From Helicobacter cetorum (GTDB lineage Bacteria > Campylobacterota > Campylobacteria > Campylobacterales > Helicobacteraceae): a stretch of DNA of 64,000 bases. Of this stretch, positions 50,944 to 58,832 are shown in pieces. The stretch's first letter is position 1. Each line of letters starts with the position of its first letter. Position numbers and translations under genes: made by a program. The notes beneath the pieces are model-generated. The model saw only the letters and a list, made by a program, of their open reading frames with translations. It had not been told where the DNA came from and did not search any database. Location of the stretch: NCBI RefSeq assembly GCF_900198405.1, contig NZ_FZMR01000019.1, positions 1 to 64,000 on the forward strand. The letters are read 5' to 3'.

Positions 50944-51602
50944 ATTGTAAGCAAAGAATTGACACTTTGATTTCTGCGATAGAAAAAGCTCGCATCGCTT
51001 ATTCAAGACACCATGTTGTAAAAATAGTGGCTATTTCAAAAAACGCTTCCATAGAAGCCATTCAAAATTACTATGATTGCTCTCAAAGGGCTTTTGGAGA
51101 AAATAAAGTTCAAGATTTAAAAACTAAAATGCAAAATTTAGAGCATTTGCCCCTTGAATGGCACATGGTAGGCTCTTTGCAAGAGAATAAAATCAACACC
51201 CTTTTGAGTTTAAAACCAGCCCTTTTACATTCTTTAGACTCTTTAAAACTTGCTCTAAACATAGAAAAGCGTTGTGAAAAACTAGGCGTTACTTTAAATG
51301 CTCTTTTACAAGTTAATAGTGCATATGAAGAAAGTAAAAGCGGAGTAATGCCAGAAGTTGCACTTGAAACTTATACTCAAATTGAAGAATCTTGCAAACA
51401 TATTAAATTAAAAGGGCTCATGTGTATTGGGGCTCACAGTGATGATGAAAAGAAAATTGAAAAATCCTTTATTATTACTAAAAAACTTTTTGACAATTTA
51501 AAAGGAGCAACTATTCTTTCAATGGGCATGAGCAGTGATTTTGAATTAGCTATTGCTTGTGGGGCTAATCTTTTAAGGATTGGCTCTCATTTATTTAAAT
51601 AA
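50937..51602 (+). CDS. YggS-family PLP homeostasis protein
   Basis: 221 residues of the YggS/PLPBP family, a PLP-binding TIM-barrel without enzymatic activity that buffers vitamin B6. Lys35 in VAISKN is the PLP lysine; FGENKVQD and WHMVGSLQENKI are family marks, and LSMGMSSDFELAI holds the phosphate-binding end. It overlaps ubiD and is 9 bases before thiS. Confidence 0.92.
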   Translation: MLDCKQRIDTLISAIEKARIAYSRHHVVKIVAISKNASIEAIQNYYDCSQRAFGENKVQDLKTKMQNLEHLPLEWHMVGSLQENKINTLLSLKPALLHSLDSLKLALNIEKRCEKLGVTLNALLQVNSAYEESKSGVMPEVALETYTQIEESCKHIKLKGLMCIGAHSDDEKKIEKSFIITKKLFDNLKGATILSMGMSSDFELAIACGANLLRIGSHLFK

Positions 51603-51611
51603 GGAGTGAAT

Positions 51612-51812
51612 ATGAAAGTTATCATTAATGGCGAAACTAGAGAATTGCCTAAAGATTGCAATGTCTCTCAAGCACTTGAATTTTTGCAAATTAACCCAGA
51701 AATTCTTATGATTGCTCTAAATTGCATAGGCTTAAAAAAGGAATTATGGGATAGCACCATTTTAAAAGAAAATGACAAATTAGAATGCTTGCAATTTATG
51801 GGTGGTGGGTGA
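51612..51812 (+). CDS. thiS: Sulfur carrier protein ThiS
   Basis: 66 residues with the ubiquitin-like fold and the required C-terminal Gly-Gly (QFMGGG), which is converted to a thiocarboxylate and gives its sulfur to ThiG. The ATG at 51612 follows AAGGAG five bases away; a GTG two codons earlier also fits. It is unlinked to thiG (0.3-1.1 kb in this window), and no activating ThiF gene is adjacent. The stop is directly followed by the next start. Confidence 0.88.
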   Translation: MKVIINGETRELPKDCNVSQALEFLQINPEILMIALNCIGLKKELWDSTILKENDKLECLQFMGGG

Positions 51813-52568
51813 TTGAATCAAAATTATGAACTCAAAGAGGGGGCTATCTTTATTTCTGATGCACATTTTTTGCCTAAAAGCTCTCATTTAATTGATTTAC
51901 TTAAAGAGCTTTTGCAAACTAAACCCCCACAAGTCTTTTTTATGGGCGATATTTTTCATGCACTTGTAGGCTATTTGTCCCTACATAGCGACGAACAAGA
52001 AGTTATTAATTTAATCAACGCATTAAGCAAAACTTCACAAGTCTTTTACTTTGAGGGCAACCATGATTTTTCTATGCGTTTTATTCTCAATTCTAAGATT
52101 ATTATTTTTAAACGCAAGCAACAGCCCGCATTATTTCAATACAACAATAAACGCTTATTATTAGCCCATGGGGATTTGTTTATTACTAAAGCGTATGAAT
52201 TTTACATCACACAACTCACTTCCACTTGGGCTAGATATGTTTTACTCTCTATTGACAAATTAAGCTTTCATGCGCTCTACCCCCTTTTGAGAAAACTCAT
52301 CTATAAAAAACCCATTCGCTCTTTAAGTTTAATCCCTAGCCATTCAATTTCTTTTGCCAAACAACGCCTTAAGCACTATCAAAACTTTATTATTAAAAAA
52401 GGATTACAAAATATAGATGGCATTATAGAGGGTCATTTTCATATCAATCAAGAAACGCCTTTGCATATTTTATGCAACAAACACATGCTTTTTTACCATG
52501 CTTTACCTTCCTTTTATAATCAACAAAGTATTTTTAAGGTATCATTAGCAACTTTAGAACTATCTTAA
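51813..52568 (+). CDS. LpxH-like metallophosphoesterase
   Basis: 251 residues with all calcineurin-type metal motifs: DAH at residues 16-18, GDIFH near 46, GNHD near 78, AHGD near 111 and GHFH near 209. The layout resembles UDP-2,3-diacylglucosamine hydrolase of lipid A synthesis (HP0394 position). The start is a TTG immediately after the thiS stop, preceded by GGTGGG. I am confident of the fold and metal centre; the LpxH function is probable. Confidence 0.8.
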   Translation: MNQNYELKEGAIFISDAHFLPKSSHLIDLLKELLQTKPPQVFFMGDIFHALVGYLSLHSDEQEVINLINALSKTSQVFYFEGNHDFSMRFILNSKIIIFKRKQQPALFQYNNKRLLLAHGDLFITKAYEFYITQLTSTWARYVLLSIDKLSFHALYPLLRKLIYKKPIRSLSLIPSHSISFAKQRLKHYQNFIIKKGLQNIDGIIEGHFHINQETPLHILCNKHMLFYHALPSFYNQQSIFKVSLATLELS

Positions 52569-52588
52569 TCTATAAGGCATTCAAAGTT

Positions 52589-53530
52589 ATGACAGATAAT
52601 AAAGCATCAAACGCTTTAAAATTGAGTGAAATAGAACTCGTAGATTTTCGCATTTATGGCATACAAAATGGTATTCCCTATGAGGGTATTTATGGCATTA
52701 ATGTGGCTAAAGTTCAAGAAATCATTCCCATGCCTACTATTTTTGAATACCCCACAGATCTAGATTATATCATTGGTGTATTTGATTTGCGTTCAACCAT
52801 TATCCCTCTTGTAGATTTATCTAAATGGATAGGCATCACTCCAGACACAAGCAAAGATGATGAAAAGACCGTTATCATCACTGAATTTAATAATGTTAAA
52901 ATGGGCTTTTTAGTCCATTCTGCAAGGCGTATTAGGCGTATTAGTTGGAAAGATGTAGAGCCTGCCACTTTTAGTGCATCAAATAATATCAACAAAGAAA
53001 AGATTACCGGTCTTACACGCATTGAAAACGACCAAACTTTACTCATTTTAGATTTAGAAAGCATTTTAGATGACCTAGGACTTAATGAGGCCTCTAAAAA
53101 TCCTCCAGAAAGCGTTCCTACACAGCGTTTTGAAGGCGATGTCTTATTTTTAGATGATAGCAAAACTGCTAGAAAGACTTTAAAAACCCATTTAAGCAAA
53201 ATGGGATTTAATATTACAGAGGCCGTAGATGGCGAAGATGGCTTGGAAAAATTAGAAAAACTATACGAACAATATGGCAATGAATTAAGAAAGCATTTAA
53301 AGTTTATTATTTCAGATGTTGAAATGCCAAAAATGGATGGCTATCATTTCTTATTCAAGCTCCAAGAAGACCCACGATTTGCTAATATCCCTGTGATTTT
53401 TAATTCTTCCATTTGTGATAGCTATAGCGCTGAAAAGGCTAAAGAAATGGGTGCTAGTGCTTATTTAGTTAAGTTTGATGCAGAAAAATTTGTAGAAGAA
53501 ATTTCTAAAATTTTGGATAAGAATGTTTAA
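52589..53530 (+). CDS. Chemotaxis coupling protein CheV
   Basis: 313 residues: a CheW-like domain (about 15-160, GIYGINVAKVQEIIPMP, IGVFDLRSTIIPLVDL) fused to a receiver domain (about 185-313) with the acidic pair in FLDDSKTARK, the phospho-acceptor Asp in IISDVEMPKMDGY and a Lys in LVKFDA. It links receptors to CheA and can be phosphorylated. H. pylori has three CheV proteins; by position this is CheV3 (HP0393). Confidence 0.92.
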   Translation: MTDNKASNALKLSEIELVDFRIYGIQNGIPYEGIYGINVAKVQEIIPMPTIFEYPTDLDYIIGVFDLRSTIIPLVDLSKWIGITPDTSKDDEKTVIITEFNNVKMGFLVHSARRIRRISWKDVEPATFSASNNINKEKITGLTRIENDQTLLILDLESILDDLGLNEASKNPPESVPTQRFEGDVLFLDDSKTARKTLKTHLSKMGFNITEAVDGEDGLEKLEKLYEQYGNELRKHLKFIISDVEMPKMDGYHFLFKLQEDPRFANIPVIFNSSICDSYSAEKAKEMGASAYLVKFDAEKFVEEISKILDKNV

Positions 53531-53584
53531 AACTGCTTACAAACATTGTAAAATACTTTCACTTTATGACAAAGGGGTTCTTTA

Positions 53585-56017
53585 ATGGATGATTTACAAG
53601 AAATAATGGAAGACTTCTTAATTGAAGCCTTTGAAATGAATGAACAACTTGACCAAGATTTGGTAGAGCTAGAGCATAATCCTGAAGATTTAGATTTACT
53701 TAATCGTATTTTTAGGGTCGCTCACACCATTAAGGGTTCTAGCTCATTTTTAAATCTTAACACGCTCACACATCTCACACACAACATGGAAGATGTCTTA
53801 AATCGTGCTAGAAAAGGCGAAATTAAAATCACGCCTGATATTATGGATGTCGTGTTGCGCTCTATTGATTTAATGAAATCCTTGCTTGTAACCATTAGAG
53901 ACACAGGCTCTGATACTAATAATGGCAAGGAAAACGAGATTGAAGAAGTGGTTAAACAACTTCAAGCTATCACAAGCCAAAATTCAGATGGCACTCCCCA
54001 AGCTACAGAAAGCACACAAGCTCCTCAAAAAGAAGAGAATGTAACCCAAAACACCACAGAAACCCCTAAAGAAACTTCTGCTACAGAAAACCAAGCTAAC
54101 GACACTAGCAACCCACTAGCTGATGAGCCGGATTTAGATTATGCTAATATGAGTGCTGAAGAAGTGGAGGCTGAGATTGCACGCTTACTTAATAAACGCC
54201 AAGAAGCAGATAAAGAGCGTAGAGCTCAAAAAAAGCAAGAAGGCGTTCAAGCAGAAAATTCACAACCCACTAATACCCAAAAAACTCCAACCCCTACTCC
54301 AAAAGCACCCATACCACAAGCCCCCAAAGCAGAGGCAGGCAAAGCTAAACCAAAAACCGAAGAAAACAAATCTCCATCTATTGGTGTAGAACAAACTGTA
54401 AGAGTAGATGTGCGAAGACTTGACCACTTGATGAATTTAATCGGTGAGCTTGTTTTAGGAAAGAATCGCTTGATTAGAATCTATAGTGATGTAGAAGAAC
54501 GCTATGATGGAGAAAAGTTTTTAGAAGAATTAAACCAAGTTGTTTCATCTATTTCAGCGGTAACTACGGATTTGCAATTAGCTGTTATGAAAACCAGAAT
54601 GCAACCGGTGGGTAAAGTGTTTAACAAGTTCCCCCGTATGGTGAGAGATTTAAGCCGAGAGCTAGGCAAAAGTATTGAGCTTATTATTGATGGAGAAGAA
54701 ACTGAGCTAGATAAGTCCATTGTAGAAGAAATTGGCGACCCACTCATTCATATTATCCGTAATTCATGCGACCATGGCATTGAATCTCTAGAAGATAGAA
54801 AAGTGCTAGGCAAACCCGAAATGGGGCGTGTGGAATTGAGCGCGTATAATGAGGGTAATCACATTGTGATTAAAATTGCTGATGATGGTAAAGGTTTAGA
54901 CCCCTCAATGCTTAAGCAAAAAGCGGTTGAAAAAGGAGTTATTAGCGAGAGAGAAGCTGATAGCATGAGTGATAGAGAGGCGTTTAATCTTATTTTTAAG
55001 CCGGGCTTTTCTACCGCAAAAACCGTTTCTAATGTCTCAGGTAGAGGCGTAGGAATGGATGTAGTGAAAACTAACATTGAAAAACTTAATGGAATCATTG
55101 AAATTGATTCAGAAATAGGCGTAGGCACCACTCAAAAACTCAAAATCCCCCTTACTCTAGCCATTATTCAAGCTTTGCTTGTAGGCGTTCAAGAGGAATA
55201 TTACGCTATCCCACTTTCTTCAGTTTTAGAAACCGTGCGAATCAGTCAAGATGAAATTTACACCGTTGATGGCAAGAGTGTTCTACGCCTAAGAGATGAA
55301 GTGCTTTCTTTAGTGCGTCTTTCTGATATTTTTAAAGTGGATGCGATTTTAGAGTCTGGTGCTGATGTGTATGTCGTCATTATAGGATTAGCCGACCAAA
55401 AAATTGGTGTGATTGTAGATTATTTAATCGGTCAAGAAGAAGTAGTTATCAAGTCTTTAGGTTACTATCTCAAAAATACTAGAGGTATTGCTGGGGCTAC
55501 AGTAAGAGGCGATGGAAAAATCACGCTCATTGTAGATGTTGGGGCGATGATGGAAATGGCAAAGAGTGTGAAAGTTAATATCACTACTTTGATGAGTGAA
55601 TCAGAAAATGCCAAAATCAAAAATTCGCCTAGCGATTATGTCGTTTTAGCGATTGATGATAGTAGCACAGATAGGGCTGTTATTCGCAAATGCTTAAAAC
55701 CATTAGGCATTACGCTCTTAGAGGCTACTAATGGACTAGAAGGATTGGAAATGCTTAAAAATAGCGATAAGACTCCTGATGCCATTTTAGTGGATATTGA
55801 GATGCCTAAAATGGATGGCTATACTTTCGCCTCTGAGGTGCGTAAATACAATAAATTTAAAAGCCTTCCTTTAATTGCAGTAACCAGTCGGGTTACTAAA
55901 ACTGACAGAATGCGTGGAGTTGAATCAGGTATGACTGAATACATCACTAAGCCCTACAGTGCTGATTATCTAACTAGCGTAGTTAAACGCAGTATTAAAC
56001 TAGAAGGAGGCGAATAA
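53585..56017 (+). CDS. cheA: Chemotaxis histidine kinase CheA with C-terminal receiver
   Basis: 810 residues. The HPt domain has the phosphorylated His47 in VAHTIKGSS; a Pro/Thr/Lys-rich linker spans about 140-275; dimerisation, ATPase (NSCDHG, DDGKGLD, GRGVGMDVV) and CheW-like regulatory domains follow; a receiver domain with LVDIEMPKMDGY occupies the last 130 residues. The CheA-receiver fusion is the normal state in Helicobacter and Campylobacter, where the receiver acts as a phosphate sink. A TAAAAT at 53549-53554 is a possible promoter. The stop overlaps cheW. Confidence 0.96.
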   Translation: MDDLQEIMEDFLIEAFEMNEQLDQDLVELEHNPEDLDLLNRIFRVAHTIKGSSSFLNLNTLTHLTHNMEDVLNRARKGEIKITPDIMDVVLRSIDLMKSLLVTIRDTGSDTNNGKENEIEEVVKQLQAITSQNSDGTPQATESTQAPQKEENVTQNTTETPKETSATENQANDTSNPLADEPDLDYANMSAEEVEAEIARLLNKRQEADKERRAQKKQEGVQAENSQPTNTQKTPTPTPKAPIPQAPKAEAGKAKPKTEENKSPSIGVEQTVRVDVRRLDHLMNLIGELVLGKNRLIRIYSDVEERYDGEKFLEELNQVVSSISAVTTDLQLAVMKTRMQPVGKVFNKFPRMVRDLSRELGKSIELIIDGEETELDKSIVEEIGDPLIHIIRNSCDHGIESLEDRKVLGKPEMGRVELSAYNEGNHIVIKIADDGKGLDPSMLKQKAVEKGVISEREADSMSDREAFNLIFKPGFSTAKTVSNVSGRGVGMDVVKTNIEKLNGIIEIDSEIGVGTTQKLKIPLTLAIIQALLVGVQEEYYAIPLSSVLETVRISQDEIYTVDGKSVLRLRDEVLSLVRLSDIFKVDAILESGADVYVVIIGLADQKIGVIVDYLIGQEEVVIKSLGYYLKNTRGIAGATVRGDGKITLIVDVGAMMEMAKSVKVNITTLMSESENAKIKNSPSDYVVLAIDDSSTDRAVIRKCLKPLGITLLEATNGLEGLEMLKNSDKTPDAILVDIEMPKMDGYTFASEVRKYNKFKSLPLIAVTSRVTKTDRMRGVESGMTEYITKPYSADYLTSVVKRSIKLEGGE

Positions 56018-56517
56018 TGAGCAATCAGTTAAAAGACTTGTTTGAAAAACAAAAAGCAGGTGATGCTGGCACTGATAAGCAAGAAGAAAGTGAAGAAATT
56101 TTACAATTCATTGGCTTTATTATTGGTGATGAAGAGTATGCCATTCCCATTCTGAATATTTTAGAGATTGTAAAGCCTATCGGCTATACACGAGTTCCTG
56201 AGACCCCTAATTATGTGCTTGGCGTGTTTAATTTGCGCGGGAATGTTTTCCCCTTAATTAGCTTACGCCTAAAGTTTGGCTTACCTGCTGAAAAACAAAA
56301 TAAAGACACTCGTTATTTGGTAGTGCGTCATAATGACCAAATCGCTGGGTTTTTTATTGACCGCTTGACTGAGGCTATTCGTATTAGGCAGTCTGATATT
56401 GACCCTGTTCCAGAGACTTTAAGCGATAATAATAATTTGACCTATGGTATTGGAAAACGAGATGATAGACTTGTAACCATTCTCAGAGTAGAAGAAATCC
56501 TAAAAAAAGACTTTTAA
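56017..56517 (+). CDS. cheW: Chemotaxis adaptor CheW
   Basis: 166 residues, a single CheW domain (QFIGFIIGDEEYAIPILNILEIVKPIGYTRVP, YVLGVFNLRGNVFPLISLRLKFG) that bridges receptors and CheA. Start overlaps the cheA stop by one base. Last gene of the cheV-cheA-cheW set (HP0391). Confidence 0.96.
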   Translation: MSNQLKDLFEKQKAGDAGTDKQEESEEILQFIGFIIGDEEYAIPILNILEIVKPIGYTRVPETPNYVLGVFNLRGNVFPLISLRLKFGLPAEKQNKDTRYLVVRHNDQIAGFFIDRLTEAIRIRQSDIDPVPETLSDNNNLTYGIGKRDDRLVTILRVEEILKKDF

Positions 56518-56541
56518 GAGATTTTTTAAACCATCAAAAAT

Positions 56542-56560
56542 AAGCCCATATTATGGGCTT
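56542..56560 (+). terminator. Hairpin after cheW
   Basis: AAGCCCAT pairs with ATGGGCTT around a 3-base loop, 24 bases after the cheW stop. It lacks a clear T run afterwards, so it may be a weak terminator. Confidence 0.4.
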
Positions 56561-56619
56561 AAGAAAGACCTGTCTTGCTATTTTTTCTTTTTCATTACAA
56601 TTTTAGTGCTATTTTTTAA

Positions 56620-56949
56620 GAAATCAATGCCCATAAACAAGCCACAACCATTAAACTTAAGGTTAAAAACAATGGCACAAAATCTTTGCATGTGGGTAGC
56701 CATTTCCATTTCTTTGAAGCTAATAGAGCCTTAGAATTTGACAGAGAAAAAGCCTATGGCAAACGATTAGATATTCCAAGCGGAAATACCTTAAGAATTG
56801 GTGCTGATGAGACTAAAGAAGTTACTTTAATTGATATTGATGGGTCTAAAAAAATCATTGGCATGAATGGGCTTGTCAATAATATTGCTAATGAACGCCA
56901 CAAGTCTAGCGCGATTGAAAACGCTAAAAAACACGGATTTTTAAAATAA
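56620..56949 (+). pseudogene. Remnant of second urease small subunit gene, ureA2-like
   Basis: The frame opens only after a TAA at 56617. From INAHKQATTIKLKVKNNG it runs through HVGSHFHFFEANRALEFD, KRLDIPSGNTLRIGADETKEV and MNGLVNNIANERH to HGFLK. This is the beta-type C-terminal part of the fused Helicobacter urease small subunit, closest in my memory to UreA2 of the nickel-independent second urease of H. mustelae and H. felis. The N-terminal gamma-type domain, over 100 residues, is missing. A TTG at 56686 could start a short product, but no function is expected. The ureB2 remnant follows 10 bases later. Confidence 0.85.
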
Positions 56950-56959
56950 GGAGTTTCCT

Positions 56960-57702
56960 ATGAAAATGAAAAAACTTGATTATGTCAATACTTATGGGTC
57001 TACTAAGGGGGATAAAGTAAGATTGGGCGATACTGAGCTTTGGGCAGAAGTTGATCATGACTATACCATTTATGGTGAAGAGTTAAAATTTGGTGTGGGC
57101 AAGACCATTAGAGAAGGCATGGGGCAATCTAATAGCCATGATGAAAACACTTTGGATTTAGTGATTACAAACGCTTTGATTATTGACTGCACCGGCATTT
57201 ACAAGGCTGATATTGGGATTAAAAATGGCAAAATTGTAGGCATTGGAAAAGCTGGGAATAAAGATATGCAAGATGGCGTTAGCCCTAATTTAGTTGTAGG
57301 CTTAGGCACAGAAGCCTTAGCTGGAGAAGGCATGATTATTACAGCTGGCGGGATTGATAACCACAAATCATCATTAAAGGTGACTTGGTAGTATTTTCTG
57401 AAATGGGCGATAGCAACGCCTCTGTGCCAACCCCTCAACCAGTATATTGCAGAGAGATGTTTGGCCATCATGGAAAGGCTAAATTTGATACAAGCATTAC
57501 TTTTGTCAATAAGCTTGCCTATGAAAATGGCATTAAAGAAAAGCTTGACCTAGAAAGAAAGGTATTACCTATTAAAAATGTGCGTAATATCACTAAGAAA
57601 GACTTTAAGCTTAATAGCGCAACAGGAAAGCTCAGCGTAGACCATGAAACTTTTGAAGTCTTCTTAGATGGTAGGCTTTGCACTTCTAAACCAGCAAGCT
57701 AA
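56960..57702 (+). pseudogene. Remnant of second urease large subunit gene, ureB2-like
   Basis: It starts after AAGGAG as a normal UreB N-terminus ([24 protein letters not shown]..., [11 protein letters not shown]), about 135 residues. At GGIDNH it jumps to the C-terminal part in a different frame: [56 protein letters not shown]. Roughly 310 residues of the catalytic barrel are deleted, including most metal-binding histidines, the carbamylated lysine and the flap. The N-part ends at a stop at 57391. The C-terminus also lacks the last dozen residues. The gene cannot make an active urease. Confidence 0.9.
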
Positions 57703-57753
57703 TTACCTTTAGCCCAACGCTATACTTTCTTCTAAAAAAGACTCTCTTAAGGG

Positions 57754-57772
57754 TACTTCCCTTAGGGGAGTA
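57754..57772 (+). terminator. Hairpin downstream of urease remnant
   Basis: TACTTCCC pairs with GGGGAGTA (one G-U) around TTA, 50 bases after the ureB2 remnant. There is no strong T run; it is possibly the old terminator of the urease genes. Confidence 0.4.
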
Positions 57773-57788
57773 ATAATTGATAATATAA

Positions 57789-57804
57789 AAATTGTATACA
57801 ATTT
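57789..57804. repeat. 16-bp perfect palindrome
   Basis: AAATTGTATACAATTT is its own reverse complement, in AT-rich DNA between the urease remnant and rimP. It could bind a dimeric regulator, or be chance in this base composition. The rest of 57703-58063 shows no gene. Confidence 0.5.
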
Positions 57805-58063
57805 ATGATAAATATATTAAAACACCATTAAAATTTCCACGCTCATCAGTCAAAAGATTGATTTCAACCTTAAAGCCTTTAGAGTGTAGGAATTGAATAA
57901 CTTAGTAATTTTAAAACTTTTTAAAAAACTTGGTTTGAAAAATTTTGAATTTCAGTTTTGAAAAAATTTTAAAAACCGCTTTCAAAAATCCCCCCTTATT
58001 ATTGCGATAAAACTTCTATTTTCCTAATAAAACCATTTGAAATCCAAAAAAACAAATCTAATT

Positions 58064-58507
58064 TCACCACTCAAACAGCGTTTTAACTTTTTTTAAATCT
58101 TTGTAATTTACGCTTTTAATGGTGTTGTCATCTAGCTCAAAATCTACGCTTGTTTCATTAGCATTTTTAATAATAGCTTGAAAACTCTCTTTATTGATGA
58201 GCCGAACATCTACTTTTTCGCCTAAAGAGAGTTTGAAGTGTTTGGGGGTTTTAAGCACTCTTTCTAAACCCATAGAACTCACTTCTAAAAGATAAGCATC
58301 CTTAATAAAATCACACACATCTAATAAGGGTGAAATAGTTTCGCTCACTTGTTGGCATATATCTAAGCTAATCGCCCCCTTAGGATTTTTAAGACTTATT
58401 CTCAAAATATTTTGCTCATTTTCTTTTACTAAACTCACATCATAGAGCAGGTAGCCTAAGCTTTCAATGACCCCTTCAATTTGTTCTTCTATTTTTTTAG
58501 TCATCAT
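58064..58507 (-). CDS. rimP: Ribosome maturation factor RimP
   Basis: 147 residues; helps assemble the 30S subunit. The N-terminal alpha-beta domain ([42 protein letters not shown]) and [15 protein letters not shown] mark the family; a small SH3-like C-terminal domain follows. The start overlaps the end of rbfA. Matches HP1046. Confidence 0.92.
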   Translation of the reverse strand: MMTKKIEEQIEGVIESLGYLLYDVSLVKENEQNILRISLKNPKGAISLDICQQVSETISPLLDVCDFIKDAYLLEVSSMGLERVLKTPKHFKLSLGEKVDVRLINKESFQAIIKNANETSVDFELDDNTIKSVNYKDLKKVKTLFEW

Positions 58508-58832
58508 TCTTCCCTTTAGCGATTTGATTGAATATTGCGTCTAAACGGAGTTGCTCTTCTAGGCTATTATCTAGGGCAAAACTAAGTTTTGGGCATTTAA
58601 ACCACCCACTTGTTTGTAAAACGAATTGTCTAATCAAGCTTTCAGCCTTTTTTAATTTTGAAAGGATTTTGTTATCTTTGGACAACACAAACACATGAGC
58701 ATGGTGCTTACCCCTAGAGCATTCTACTCTAGTAACACTCAAAGAGTTTAACTCACTATCATTCAAGCTTGATAGGGCTTCTTGCAATAATTCCAAAAGA
58801 TTAGATTCCAAGCGTTCTTTATGAGCGTTCAT
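58497..58832 (-). CDS. rbfA: Ribosome-binding factor A
   Basis: 111 residues with a type II KH-like fold; binds the 30S precursor and assists 16S rRNA 5' end maturation. Sequence blocks [22 protein letters not shown] and [20 protein letters not shown] fit the family. It starts at the last base of infB and overlaps rimP, the conserved infB-rbfA-rimP arrangement. Confidence 0.9.
   Translation of the reverse strand: MNAHKERLESNLLELLQEALSSLNDSELNSLSVTRVECSRGKHHAHVFVLSKDNKILSKLKKAESLIRQFVLQTSGWFKCPKLSFALDNSLEEQLRLDAIFNQIAKGKNDD

Noticed and set aside
53585-56017. CheA fused to a receiver domain as a novel fusion
   Set aside because: This fusion is the standard arrangement in Helicobacter and Campylobacter.
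57385-57702. A separate 105-codon gene
   Set aside because: It is the C-terminal remnant of the ureB2-like gene, cut off by deletion and frameshift; it has no ribosome site of its own.
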